Positions 11,282-23,992 of a stretch of 64,000 nt of DNA are shown here, in pieces (the first letter of the stretch is position 1; every line of letters begins with the position of its first letter). A program made the position numbers and the translations under genes. This DNA comes from Cordia subcordata (taxonomy: Eukaryota > Streptophyta > Magnoliopsida > Boraginales > Cordiaceae). The notes under the pieces are model-generated. The model saw only the letters and a program-made list of their open reading frames with translations. It ran no database searches and was not told the DNA's origin. Location of the stretch: positions 16,887 to 80,886 of the forward strand of contig JAPTOF010000057.1 of the NCBI GenBank assembly GCA_028554755.1, read 5' to 3'.

Positions 11282-11918
11282 CTTTTTAATAATAACAACG
11301 TCTATTACTATTCAATTGAGTAACCACTTCAAAAAACAAAAAGGTTTAAGTAATTAGATAGTGTGTTTATATGACCTAATTGTGAGATTTCAACAATTAA
11401 GCTGTAAAGCGTTTAGTAGTAGAGTTCTGGATAAAATTGTTATTTAATAAACACTATTGATTGTTTGGCTTTGTAAAATAAAGGAAAATAATTTTTTATA
11501 TGATGTAATAAGTCTTTCTTAAAAAGTTTTAATTTGGAACTTTTGTTTTTTTAGTTTTCTCTAATTTCAACTTTTATGGAAAAGGTCTTTTAAAAATAAG
11601 TTTAATAAATTAATTTCAACTTTTGAATTCACAGAAAATATTTTTAAGTTTCTAACATCTAGGCCAAACAGACTCAAGTAATTTGATATTTTCAACATGT
11701 CTCTTATGTATAAACAGTATTGTAAACTATGTAGGTAATAAACGCCATTACGAGTTACGACTTGAATAGCTCTTTTTCTCTAACATATATTAGCTCAAAT
11801 AAGCTACACCTAAAGGAGCCAAGAACTGGTCCACACCATGACACGACACATATAATTACTCGATGAAGAAGATGAATTAGGCAATGTCGTTGCTCGAGTA
11901 TATATCTTAATTAATTAC

Positions 11919-13180
11919 CTTACAAGAAATGGAGCAGAAACGAAACTGGTCAGGATCGTTGAGTCTTCTCTGACATACATCGCAGGTTGCATCCCCATCA
12001 ATTTGAGCTTCAGAACCACAATGTGGAAGGGGATTCAGAGATATCACCCATTTCTTGTTGCACTTGTATGGCTGCATTACTCACACCATCATCACAAGCT
12101 GGACATGACCACTGCCAACCACCAAACATCTTTTACGTTTTAAACTCGATTTTAATATGATGATCCTATATATACTGAAATATGCTTGGAATTATGAGTG
12201 TGTCTGCATAGATTATGTATGTATCTATGGTGTGTGTTAATTGCCTGTGCATTGTTTGTGTTTTTCATGTATATATGTATACGTAATATGTTTGTTTTTA
12301 GTATGTGTGTGTTTGCGTGTGTGTCATGTGCCCTAGAAATGTTAGACACAGCTCAAGAATTGAGTTCTCGTATTTTGGATGAGAATGTTGACTTACTTGA
12401 TAGTTGGACTATGGGACCACAGGGCACTCGAAAGTTTGCCTTCGAAGATGAGTTCCCTTGTCAACAAAAAATATATATGTATGCGTGTGTGTGGGGGCAT
12501 GCATGCATGTCCGCATGCGTGCACATGTAAATGCATGTGCATATGTGTATCTATATAAAAAATTTTGTTCTGATAACAAGGCTATTTACATCCATAAAAT
12601 AGAGTATATATTTACTAAAAAGGTTGCATCCGCAGCATCTGGTAGAAAATTGATCGAAAATACAAATGGAGAAGGGTAACGTGCAATCTTTCAACAAAAC
12701 ATAGGAAATTTTTTCTTGATTTTCAATGTTATAGGTGATGATGTATAACTTTTGCATATCAAATGGAGATTTAATTTCGTACATTTTACACCATATGTAA
12801 ATCAATATGATAATGTTTCACATTAATGATTTTCGGATCATAGGCAAGTAATCATTGCAAAAAAAAGTTGAAGAATTTTATTTCAATTTGACAAATAAAA
12901 ATTAGACAAAGGTTACCTGAATTTTCGAACAATCTATGTGATTCTCTATCTAGCCAAGGGGAACAACATCCTTGTAGACATGACGATATATGGTAAGCAA
13001 CTTGTGCTCTTCACGAGCACCTTCTGCAATGCAATATCTGCAAGCAGATGAATCATAAGTGATGCAGTATCGGTTAACCTCATTCTTCTGAAATTCATAA
13101 ACAGAGCAAATGCTGAAGAACGTCATTTGCAGGAAGGACTCAAGCCACTGTGGCACCTTGTGTTTGACTGACACTTCATC
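11919..13180 (-). pseudogene. PLATZ transcription factor, two exons, in-frame stop
   Basis: PLATZ proteins bind zinc and A/T-rich DNA and act in the nucleus. Exon at 12917-13180 (minus) encodes VPQWLESFLQMTFFSICS, then C-x2-C Cys pairs around RYCITYDSSACRYC and a RHVYKDVVPL segment; exon at 11919-12071 encodes PYKCNKKWVISLNPLPHCGS and CDVCQRRLNDP...RFCSISCK. These match the conserved PLATZ order. Splice signals fit: acceptor AG at 13181-13182, donor GT at 12915-12916, acceptor AG at 12072-12073, donor GT at 11917-11918, with phase 0 between the exons. An ATG just upstream (13204) is in frame, but the AG before 13180 suggests a short first exon that I cannot place. A TAG interrupts exon 12917-13180 about 36 bp before its donor. 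A last exon is not visible. Either a pseudogene, a cryptic-splice case, or a sequence error. Confidence 0.82.
12072..12916 (-). other. Intron between PLATZ exons, with repeats and a coding-like patch on plus
   Basis: It holds TGTGTG/CATG-rich low-complexity DNA (12190-12330 and 12470-12560) and, on the plus strand at about 12332-12470, an acceptor-like CCCTAG followed by 45 open codons including LDTAQELSSRILDENVDLL. That patch is compositionally unlike its surroundings and unidentified. Confidence 0.5.
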
Positions 13181-13204
13181 CTGAGTTATCATAAAATACA
13201 TCAT

Positions 13205-15303
13205 CCATGTTATTATATATCAAAATACTCAACGCTTACTAAAAGACCGTGACATTTACTAATATGAGCATGTTTATTCTTCTACTACTGACGAAGAGTA
13301 TTAGCATTTACCCATTGTTAATGAGTATTTGCTTCGTGAAATAATTTTTCATTCTTTAGAATTATATAAAAATTAAAAAAATGTCCCTAAGCCAGAAAAG
13401 GAAAAAATATCATAGACGTTTGCGTGTGTTGATCGGGTGTGTTGATTGGACGTTTATATTTGATGACTTTCTGTGTTTGTTGACCATGTTTTCATGTGTG
13501 TACATTCACCGTGTATGTTTGTGTGTGTTGACCATATGTGGACCAAGGAGAGAGAAGACAAAAAAAGAAACGGAAAAGAAGTGAGCTAGAGAGAGTATTT
13601 TCGTTTTTTTGGGCTTTTTTGTTTACAGCATTCTCCTAACTTAAGAAAGTAAGACTCCCACTCCTTACATAGAATAAATTTTGTTAAAATTCATAAAAAT
13701 ATTAAAATTTTGAAAATATGAAAATATTTTTTATTTCACCAACCAAATACAAAACTATAATACGATATTTCTAGGTTCGCCTTCTTTATAATCTTGTGAG
13801 ATTTCACAAACCAAGCCTCTAGTATATACCTTGCATAACTAGCGTCACACAAACACAATTATCTTGAGAATCATTTCTTATTTGTAACGTAACGCCATTT
13901 ATGATTGAAAGAATTCTCCTTTGAGATACTCTCTCACGCCTCTCTGAACATACAAAATTGTACAAATAAATATCCATGCATCAATTGGATTCTATCTATT
14001 TCTTATACTCTATTTCTTGTACTCTCTGTTTTTCGATTTGAAACATTCCAGGACACCAATAGCCAGTTTGTCTTCTTTCTATAATTAGTGCTTGTGCTAA
14101 TTTTGTTGCGCTTCTTTGTTAATGAGAAATAACTTTCAATTTTTATTTCGTTAATTTTTATAGATATTTTTTTTGGATATTTTTAGGTTTTTGTGTGTTT
14201 TTTTATTATTTCTAAATATCTATAAGAATTAATTATAGTGTTTTTTTATTTTTATTTTTTGAAATATCCTATGACAATGATACCATTACGTTCAAAATCA
14301 GTTATAATATTCACTTGAATAATTCAATGACATATCTTAGCCATTTTATTTAGTAAATATTTACAATTAAAGAATATTTTTCGTTCACTAAATTAGTAAA
14401 GTTATTTTAGTCATATTTGGTTAAATATTTAATAGCAGGAGTTAAATTGAATGTTTCTTAAAAAATCATGATTGATTTAGATATTTTAAAATAATAAAGA
14501 CCGAACCTAAAAGGAAATAATAGGAATTTGTAGTGATCACAGAGATTGGTTAGTATTAAAGACTATTTAATAGAAATAAACCAAAAAACTTAATTAAAAG
14601 ATGAAATATCTCCTAAAGTCTTTTAAATTTTGATGAAGTATAATCATCATCCTCCTCCTCATCATCATCATTATTATTATTATTACTACTATGCTAGTAT
14701 AATTATATAGAAGAATTACTAAATATCATTTCATTTTTGTAGTAATTTTTGTATCATTGTTCTTATTTGAATTTTTAAAAAAATAATAGGGATTAATTAA
14801 GAAAAATACTAGTACTTATAACATAATTTTCTCATTTGTTAGTGTACTATATCTCTAAAATCTATATCATATAATATTATATTATTAAGTTGTGAAATAT
14901 TAAGGACTAATATAAATATATTGAAATAATACAAATTTTGACTATGTTTACAGCTAATTTAACTATGTACTTAAAATATTATCGACTAATTTAAATAGTT
15001 TGAAAGTCCTCATTATTTTACCCATATTTGTACTAATCAATAACTTTTTTAAATATAAAGGACCGATATAAATTTCTTAACTAATAAAAACTAACGTGAT
15101 TGTTTAATTTAGGGACTAATTTGACTATGTAGTAAAATATTACGAATTAATTTGAACATTTTAAAACTATAAGAGCTAAGTTAGAGAAAAATGACAATAT
15201 TAAGTGCTACTCTCTCAATAAAAGCTGATGTGGCATGTCTCTTTTAGCTCTACTCCATAGAACTTATATATATATATATATATATAATACACACACACAC
15301 ACA
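13205..15303. other. AT-rich non-coding DNA with microsatellites
   Basis: No gene is supported. Contents: an ATC/ATT trinucleotide run (14644-14690), a diverged 55-bp direct repeat (about 14954-15008 and 15117-15171, core CTAATTTRACTATGTA), and (AT)n followed by (AC)n at 15267-15303 directly abutting the foldback element. Confidence 0.55.
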
Positions 15304-17566
15304 CTAGTGCACTTTTATTTGTGCTTCACACGGATTTATTTTTTTAATAGTAAATGTTAAATTAAGTTAAATTTATTCATTTTTAATAGTTGATGACGAA
15401 TTTAGTCATGAATATTTTATACTTTGCACTGGTTTTGTTTAAATAATAAATATTAAATTTATTTAGATTTAATCTTTAGAATTCACAAATAGAAAATACT
15501 TTAAGGCTTTTAAGCATTAATTAATTAGTAATTAAAATTTTAAATTAAAGCTAATAATATATATCCATAATGAATAAGAAATGAACCTTTCAAAATTCAT
15601 GAATGAATATCATTTTTAAAAATTAATTTTCAATTAAATTTCTAAATCAAAACTAAGAACTATATATATTCATATAATAGATAACAAGAGAATCTTTTGG
15701 GATTCACAAATGATTATTTAATTTTTCAATGAAAACTAATAATTTAATTTATCCATTAAGGCAAAAAAAATAAACATAAAACAAATAAAAATTTATTGTA
15801 TAAGTTAATAATAAAATAATTACTACCATATAATCACTGGCATGACATTTTTGTAATACTCAAAAAAGTATTTTTTAATAGTAATATTAAATTTATTCGG
15901 ATTTAATCTTTTAAAGCTCACAAATGAATATTATTTTAAAAATTAATTGCTTGGAAATTAAATATCTAATACTAATAATATATATATATATATATATACA
16001 TACATAATAGATATGAAATAAACCTATTGAAGTTTACAAATGAATATTATCTTAAGCATTAATTGATTGACCACGTAATATCTTAATTAAAGCTGATAAT
16101 GTATATCCATAAAAATAAGAAATAATAGAAAGTAAAATGATAACTAAAAAAATAACCATACTATATAAGCGCTAACATGACACTCTCACAATGACATTGA
16201 CATAATACTCTTATAATGCTTATAAAAGTTTAGAACTTTTATATATAGTATAGATAGGTATAGGTAGATTATATAGATATAAAGATATAGATTATATAAA
16301 TGTATCACAAGTCATGAACAGTACAATGTAGAATAAATAGTATTATTTATAGGAAAAGAAAGGGAACCACATCTTACAAAACTAAATGGTAACAGCTAAA
16401 ACAAATGTTACTCCTTTTATTGCAAGTTGTAACATATAAAGATATAAATGTATGTAAATGTCATCAAGACACAATGATGGACAAAACTTACGCCAATGCA
16501 AAAGTTATGATGCTACGTCACACAGGCAAAACTCAAGAAACTTTTCGTGAGATACTACAGATTTATTGATTGTAGATGCACCAAAAGTCATGAATGGTAC
16601 AATATAGAACAAAACTATTTAGTGAAAAAAAGGGAACCACTTCTTACCAAAACTAAATGATAACTGCTAAAACAAATGTAACTCCTTTTATCGCAACCCG
16701 TAATGTATAGAAATATAAGTGTATGTTAATTTATATTATATAAAAGTTCTACATTTTTGAGTATTATGAGAATGCCAAATCAATGCCATTGTGAGAGTGT
16801 TATATCAGCTCTTACATGGTATGATTATTTTTATTTATTATTTTACTTTCTATTATTTCTTATCTTTATAAATATACATTATTAGCTTTAATTGAAATAT
16901 TAAATGGTCAATCAATTAATGCTTAAGAAAAAATTCATTTGTGAATTTTAAAAGGTTTATTTCATATCTATTATGGATATATATTATTAGTATTAGAAAT
17001 TTAACTTCCCATCAATTAATTTTTAAAACGATATTCATTTATGAGTTTTAAAAGATTAAATCCAAGTAAATTTGACATGACTATTAAAAGAAATACTTTT
17101 TTTTGAGTATTATGAGAGTGCTATGTCAACGCTTGTATGACAATAGTTATTTTATTATTAGCTTGTACAATAATTTATTATTTATTATTGATTTTATTTT
17201 TATTATTTTTTATCTTTGTGGATATAATTGAATTATTAGTTTTAATTGCAAATTAAATAATCAATCAATTAATATAATTTATGTGTGAATTCCAAAAGAT
17301 TCTCTTATTATGTATTATGGATATATATTCTTATTTTTAATTTAAAAACTTGATTGCCAATTAATTTTTAAAAATAATATTTATTTGTGAATTCAAAAGG
17401 TTTATTTCTTATTCATTATGAATATATATTGTTAGTTTTAATTTAAAATTTTAATTACTAATTAATTAATGTTTAAAAGCCTTAAAGTATTTTTTAGCCA
17501 TGAATTTCAAAGATTAAACCTAAATAAATTTAATATTTATTATTAAAAATATTATATTATCGTATA
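15304..17566. mobile_element. Foldback element with arms of about 0.85-0.95 kb
   Basis: The DNA at about 15430-16262 is the imperfect reverse complement of 16735-17560: ordered boxes such as TTAAGCATTAATTGATTGACCA, ACTCTCACAATG and TAATACTCAAAAAAGTATTT recur inverted. The centre (16303-16735) holds a direct repeat of about 155 bp (16303-16460 and 16579-16735, core AAAGGGAACCAC). The left end near 15306 (GTGCACTTTTATTTGTGCTT) has its inverted partner not at 17566 but at 30118-30137, beyond the virus block. No coding capacity is seen. This looks like a non-autonomous foldback DNA transposon; superfamily unknown. Confidence 0.75.
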
Positions 17567-17569
17567 TAA

Positions 17570-18250
17570 TAAGAGTTTTCTTGACTCTTTCAGCAAATAA
17601 ATGTGGAAGACCATCTATAAACTTAGACTTCCAATGTGCTTGATTCGCATCAGGTAATTCCATTACTCTACTAAGGAATACATCCTTATACCACCTAAAT
17701 GAGGTAAGAGTAGGACACTTGAGATTCAAGATTAGAGATCTTATATTCTCTGCATTAGTTGTGAATCTTCCTGTAAAATGTTCACAAATATTTATTGTCA
17801 ATGTGTAAACAGCTTCCTGTTTTACAATATTGTTTTATGTTCTTGTTGTATTCAAGACAGTTTGTCTTTGGTTTTCATTGAGATAATTTTCCCACCAGCC
17901 TTTTAACTGGCCAGTAAACCCTGCTATTATCATTAAAGCAATATTTCTATCTGAATTATTATGTTGCTTACATGTTGTAGCATAAATCATCATTCTATGA
18001 ATGGTATTATAAATTTGTTGATCTGAATAGCCATCTATATTCCACTCATAAATTGTCTTACCATTATAGTAAGTTTGTTCATTAGGTAATTCCTCAAATA
18101 AAACATCTTGAGGTGTCGGTCTAGGATAATAATATTTTTTCTGGACCGGTTTATCAGCAAATTTATTATTACTCTGAATTCTATTAAGAGTTTCATTCAA
18201 AATTTCTTGTTGATGTATATTATCAACTAAATCTGGAACTTCTTCTTTAG
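17570..18250 (-). pseudogene. Viral capsid fragment (segment A)
   Basis: Minus-strand copy of the middle of the capsid gene, equivalent to about D 28998 through B 18600. It contains the GWWENYLNEN motif region and the following RWYKDVFLSRVME segment. A premature TAA near 17837 replaces a Glu codon present in the other copies (GAA to TAA), and the frame then resumes. The left end abuts foldback DNA at 17566-17570, and the right end joins segment B in inverted orientation at about 18250 with a 3-bp overlap (GTT). Confidence 0.88.
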
Positions 18251-19629
18251 TTTACTGGTCAGTTAAAAGGCTGGTGGGAAAATTATCTCAATGAAAACCA
18301 AAGACAAACTGTCTTGAATACCACAAGAACAGAAAACAATATTGTAAAACAGGAAGCTGTTTACACATTGACAATAAATATTTGTGAACATTTTACAGGA
18401 AGATTCACAACTAATGTAGAGAATATAAGATCTCTAATCTTGAATCTCAAGTGTCCTACTCTTACCTCATTTAGGTGGTATAAGGATGTATTCCTTAGTA
18501 GAGTAATGGAATTACCTGATGCGAATCAAGCACATTGGAAGTCTAAGTTTATAGATGGTCTTCCACATTTATTTGCTGAAAGAGTCAAGAAAACTCTTAG
18601 AATAGGTATCTCACCTATTGATTATGATAGCTTAACATATGGCATGATAATAGGAAAATGCATGCAAGAATGTTTAGCTTTATGTAATGAAATTAAGTTA
18701 AATCAACAAATTAAAAAACAAAAGTTAACAGAGAAGTCTCAATTAGGACAATTCTGTGAACAATTTGGGATTGAAGTAAGTCAATCTAGTAAACCTAAGA
18801 AATATACTAGGTTTTCAAATATTCAAAAATATAATTCTCCAACTTATCAGAGAAAAATAACTGCTAGGAAAGAGAGAAAACAAATAAGGAAAAATGTGAA
18901 AAACAACAGGGTTATAAGAGGATTAGATCAAAATCCAAACCTATTGTTTGTTATAAATGCGGAAGAATTGGTCATATATCGCCAAAATGTCCTATAAAAA
19001 AGAAGATAAAAGCATTAAATATTGAAGAAGATTTAAAAGAAAATCTCATGAAAATAATGCTTAACTCTGAATCTGAAGAAGATCAAAAAGATCTTTATAA
19101 CTCAGAGGAATCTAGCTCTGAGGATAATCTGAAATATTTATCAGAAGAATCTGAAACTACAGAAAGTTCAAAAGAGGAAGATAAACCTTGTGGAAATTGT
19201 ATGAATACAATACAAAAAGATGAAAATGAAAATTTCTATCGATTGTTATCACAATTCAGGAATATGGAACTGAATGTTTTAACTAATGATAATATAGTTG
19301 ATTTACTCAGAATAATAAAAGATTCTGAAATAAGAAACAAAATATTGGAATCTTTGGGGAAAATAAAAGAACCTGAAGAATTAAGTATCCAAGAAGAACA
19401 AAAATTCATTCCTTATACTTTTTCAGAAGTAAGAAAAAAGATGGAAGAAAAACAGAATATAAAATCCTCTGTTACATCGGTAACTACAATACAGGATCTT
19501 AAAGAGGAAGTGAATAATTTGAAAACTGAAGTTAAAAGATTAACTCAGGATAATATCAGTATAAATCAAAGACTGGATAATATGGATAAGGGGAAAAATA
19601 AAATTGAAGAAATTCTAATCCAAGAATAA
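18251..19629 (+). pseudogene. Viral capsid/nucleocapsid protein, 3' two-thirds (segment B)
   Basis: The frame begins inside the capsid domain (GQLKGWWENYLNEN) because the segment is cut at 18251. It runs through a basic region to a frameshift near 18885-18900. After it comes a CCHC zinc knuckle at 18949-18990 (CYKCGRIGHISPKC), the RNA-binding signature of Caulimoviridae capsids. The C-terminus (19048-19629) is rich in Glu/Ser, then has a heptad-like coiled-coil stretch near LKEEVNNLKTEVKRL, and ends at TAA 19627-19629. The acidic tail after the knuckle is a family trait. The next gene opens in another frame a few bases upstream of this stop. Confidence 0.88.
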
Positions 19630-21606
19630 TCGTGAATTAGAACCATTTTTAGGAAAGATGGAATATTTTACATCTCAAAAGTGGTTAGTCAAAATTGATC
19701 TCTTAATACAAGGAGATTACAGAAAAGAATTAATTGCGTTAATAGATAGTGGCGCAGATTTGAATTGTATACAAGAAGGATTAATTCCTACAAAATATTT
19801 TGAAAAAACCACACATACATTATCAAGTGCTAGTGGAAATAAAATGGATATTTTATATAAATTATCTAAGGCATATATTTGCACTAATAAGCAGTGTATT
19901 CCTAATAGTTTTGTATTAGTCAGGAATATTACAAATCAAATTATATTAGGAACACCTTTCCTTAACAAAATATTTCCAATAAAGGAAATAACTACTGATG
20001 GAATAACAGGTAGTTTTGAAGAAAATGAAATTCAATTTGAATTTATCAAGGATCCAATAACTAGGGTTCTTAATGAAATGGTTAGGTTAATAAAAGAAAA
20101 AAATAACCAATTAAAATTTCTTAATCACGAAATTAACTCACTAACAATAAATGAGAAATTACAAAATCCTCAACTTCAACAACATATCAAGTTGATAATT
20201 AATCAATTTACAGCAGAAATTTGTGCTGATCATCCTAATGCATTTTGGGATAGGAAAAAACATATTGTCAGTCTACCATATGTTGATGATTTTGATGAAA
20301 GAATGATAACAACAAAATCAAGACCAGCTCAAATGAATGAACAAGAGCAGAATAGATGTAGAGAAGAAATAAATACTTTTCTGCAAAAAGGTTTAATAAG
20401 AAAATCTAACTCAGCTTGGAGTTGTACTGGTTTTTATGTGAATAAAAAATCAGAAATTGAAAGAGGATCTCCAAGATTAGTTGTTAATTATAAACCTCTT
20501 AATAAAGTTTTGAAATGGATCAGATATCCAATTCCTAATAAAAGGAATTTAATTAATAGAGTACATGATGCATGTGTATTTTCAAAATTTGATATGAAAT
20601 CTGGCTATTACCAAATATAGGTAGTAGAAGAAGATAGATATAAAACTGCTTTTGTAGTACCATTTGGACATTATGAATGGAATGTAATGCCTTTTGGTTT
20701 GAAAAATGCTCCTTCTGAATTTCAGAGGATAATGAATGATATATTCATACCATATAGTGATTTCATGGTTGTTTATATTGATGATGTCTTAGTATTTTCA
20801 AAAGACATTAATACCCATTTTAAACATCTTGAAATATTCAAGAATCTTGTTATTAAAAATGGATTGGTTGTTTCAAAACCAAAAATGATGGTTTTCCAAT
20901 CTAAAATAAGATTTTTGTGTTATAATATTGAAGATGGGAAAATAATTCCTATTGAAAGAAGTATTGAATTTGCTTCTAAATTTCCAGATGAAATTTTGGA
21001 TAAAAATCAATTGCAGAGATTTTTAGGCAGTTTAAATTACATTCAGCCTTATTATAAGAATTTGGCGATGGATGCTGTTATTTTATATGAGAGACTGAGG
21101 AAATCCCCTTCCCCTTGGTCACAAAGTCATACTGAGGCAGTAAGAATGATTAAATCAAAAGTCAAACAGTTGCCTTGTCTTATGCTTGCAAATCCACAAT
21201 GGTATAAGATTGTGGAAACAGATGCTTCAGACATAGGATATGGTGGAATACTCAAACAAGTTCAACCAACAACAAAGCAAGAATATCTTGTGCGTTTTAC
21301 TTCAGGAAAATGGAGTGAAAGTCGTAAAAATATGCTCTGTTGCAAAAGAAATTTTGGCCATCACAATGTGTTTTAAAATTCCAAGATGATCTTTTGAATC
21401 AAAAGTTTTTGATCAAAACTAATTGCAAATCTGCAAAATTCATGTTCAATAAAGATTTTAAACATGATGTTTCGAAATATATGTTCGCAAGATGGCAAAC
21501 ATATTTAGCCCCTTTTGATTTTGAAATCAAACACATTCAGGGAAAGAATAATACTTTGCCTGATTTTTTGTCCTGTGAATATCTGCAGGGGAATGCAACC
21601 TCCTGA
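19618..21606 (+). pseudogene. Viral pol: aspartic protease, RT, RNase H (segment B)
   Basis: The enzyme copies pregenomic RNA into DNA. The frame opens just after a TAA at about 19615 and has its first ATG at 19658. Protease active site IDSGAD has its Asp at 19745. RT follows, with the conserved NYKPLN, FDMKSGYY and MPFGLKNAP boxes and the catalytic YIDD at 20774-20785. RNase H begins at ETDASDIGYGG (about 21215). Breaks: TAG at 20618-20620, where a Gln codon is likely, and indels at about 21330-21370 in RNase H, after which the frame 21340-21606 carries the C-terminus (IKHIQGKNNTLPDFLS). Length is about 660 codons, normal for a caulimovirid pol. The stop overlaps the start of the next ORF by 14 bp. 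Confidence 0.93.
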
Positions 21607-23102
21607 TGGGGGTTTTCAAGGCCGTGGGAAATATGCCCATGGTGGATCATCAAGAGGCCGTGGCAAATATGGTCATGGTAAAGGTAAAGGGAGAAATAAT
21701 GCTCCTGATTATTTCCATGTAAATAAAGCATTGGAGATTGCTTCTGAAGAAGCTGAAGTATGTAAAAATATATTGCGTGCTCAGAAGTTTGATATAATGC
21801 TTCCACATCCCAGTTCACCAATATACTCAGAAACTATAAAGTTTCTTGAGGAACTGGAGAAAAAGCAGAAGAAAGAAATATAAGTTCTTTCGCTTCAGCT
21901 CTAAATACTATAGAGCAAGATGAATCTGTGCAATATACACAGAATGCAGGAGAGGAAATAATCCTCTATTTGTCACAGAAGGATCTCATAGATCAACAAG
22001 ATCCATGGTTGCTGATGTCCAAATATCTGGATGATTTCTCATTTCCAGCACAGTCTTATAAGACGAGACACCACTATGAGAAGATTCTCATGGAGACGCA
22101 ATCTGCAGATTTTGAACACTTCAAAAAGAGTGGAAAGGCAGATATGATGTCAAAGGATATTGCTTATAGCAAGATCTACATCAAGACTCTTATCAATGCA
22201 GAGCAATGGGGACTTTCTACGCATAAGTCAAGTCCTATGTGATATCAACACAACAAGGTCCCATACTATATTCTTACTGGGATTATGTTGAAGGATTCTC
22301 AAAGGTATTTTATTTTGAGAATGAGCAGCATAAGCATTCATGGTTTGTGAAGATAGCTGGTACAGTCCTTAATAAGGATATTCCATCATGGTTTATAATT
22401 TGGTGGAATTATTTTGGTCCAAATTCATCCATACTTCCAAAACCATTCCAAGATCTTTATAAAAGATGGAAGGAAGTTTCACCAAGATTGCAGAATCTTG
22501 AACAACAATCAGTTGAGGGAACTGCAACAATGTATTTCTTTCTGGAGTTTTCAATTCCATGGATTGTCAGATGGATTCCAAGTCAATATGCGTATAAGCA
22601 TGTTCCATGCTTGAAGAGAATATTCTTTACTAAATTCTGGCAAAAGATGATACAGAAAGATCCAAAGACGAATCAATTATACTCTCAGGATCTTATCAAA
22701 GAAATTGAAGAAAAGCTTCAACAATACAAGAAAGAAGCTAAGGAGAAGCAAAAAGCAACAATTCAACCAAAATCATGGTTTGAACAGTTTGTGAATAAGT
22801 TGCAGAAGGATAATCCATCCATATCGTTGCAGGATATAATGTTGCAATATATGGATAATGTCAAAGAGGAGATGATTCAATTCACTCAACAAAGTGATAC
22901 ATCTTCAGAGAAATCAATGGAGATTTCACCCCAAGGCAGCAGATATTTTTGTCTTGCAGGTCAGTCCCAAGATCCAGAGGAAGAAGAAAACTATTCCTTG
23001 GATGACGTGTTCGAATCTATGAAAGACGCGTTGAAAGGGCCACTTCAAATCAAGAAGAAGGGAGAATCGTCCCAAAGTGATCCTAAACAGGATAAAGTTT
23101 AG
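21593..23102 (+). pseudogene. Viral downstream ORF of unknown function (segment B)
   Basis: It starts at ATG 21593, overlapping the end of pol, and ends at TAG 23100-23102, about 500 codons. The N-terminus has RG/GK-rich repeats (SRGRGKYGHGKGKGR). The middle contains an aromatic-rich block with SYWDYVEGFSKVFYFENE, HSWFVKI, WFIIWWNYFGP and a Pro-Trp rich segment; the C-terminus is charged with a coiled-coil-like QDLIKEIEEKLQQYKKEA. Frameshifts near 21870 and 22236 split it into three frames. Position matches the second ORF of florendoviruses, whose role is unknown; I see no resemblance to the caulimovirus translational transactivator. Confidence 0.75.
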
Positions 23103-23991
23103 GTGAAAAGGAAAAAGAATAGTGATTATCATGATGACAGTGGAGAAAGCGGTCGTGATAATTACTCAAAGACAAAAGAATCTGATAACTCAACAATCAG
23201 ATAAAGGAGTCACAGTTGATTAGATAAGATCAACGAGGACAGATGTCAAGAAGATTTGTCAATATTAGGCAAACAGTTCTACTATTTATAGATAGTGGAA
23301 TTTACTGTTCATAAACAGTAATTTACTTTTTACTGTTTGTAATTATGTTGTTTCCCGAATCTAAAATTTGTGGAATCCGTGGAAAATTGTTTTGAATCTT
23401 TGTTTCAAATCCGAGGCTTCAATTGTCTATAAAAGCCATGACTCGGAATGAGAAACACAGACAACAATTAAGTTAGTTTAAATTTTTATATTTTGTAAAT
23501 TTGATAAAAGAAATAAAAAGCTCAGAGTTTTCCAGGTACTCTTCTTTTTATTTTTTCTGTCATTTATTTTTGTTTGTTTGAATTCTTGGCCTAATGACAG
23601 TGAGTTGTTGATGAATTGATATAATCGATATAACATAAGAGTTGTTTTAAGCCATTTGTAGACGTAGTTGATAACCCTCAAATGCTCCGCTGATATGGTT
23701 TAGACTTAAGGGTTATGATATATCTTTGATATTGCCTGGAGTTCTGGTTCGAAGTATATGATTAAATCCTAGGAGTGTCCCAGGTCCATTGCCTGTTGCC
23801 ATTGTTGTGTTGAAGGCGTTTTGGCACAGGACCTTCTTCTCTGTTCACTCCATGATTAGGGTTTGATGATTTATTAGGTAAAGTACCAGGGATCCATATT
23901 TTGCATATCTCAAATATAGCTTAAAACTTAAGGACTCAAGCATGTCCACGGATTGCTGTTATTTGCAATCTTATCACCTGGGCCTCATTTG
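23103..23991 (+). promoter_or_regulatory. Viral intergenic region: promoter, RNA leader, minus-strand start (segment B)
   Basis: A TATA box (TCTATAAAAG, 23426-23435) sits where the pregenomic RNA promoter is expected. The downstream leader contains a hairpin at about 23667-23718 with a perfect 8-bp stem, ATAACCCT (23671) and AGGGTTAT (ending 23716). The segment stops at 23991, two bases into the tRNA primer-binding site seen whole in segment D. Upstream of the TATA box is a CTGTTCATAAACAGTAA palindrome (about 23306). Confidence 0.75.
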
Positions 23992-23992
23992 T

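Noticed and set aside
12152..12680. Overlapping open frames rich in Cys, Val, Met and His
   Set aside because: They are readings of TGTGTG/CATG low-complexity intron DNA.
21593..23102. Caulimovirus-type translational transactivator
   Set aside because: The conserved transactivator motifs are not visible; only the position after pol is shared.
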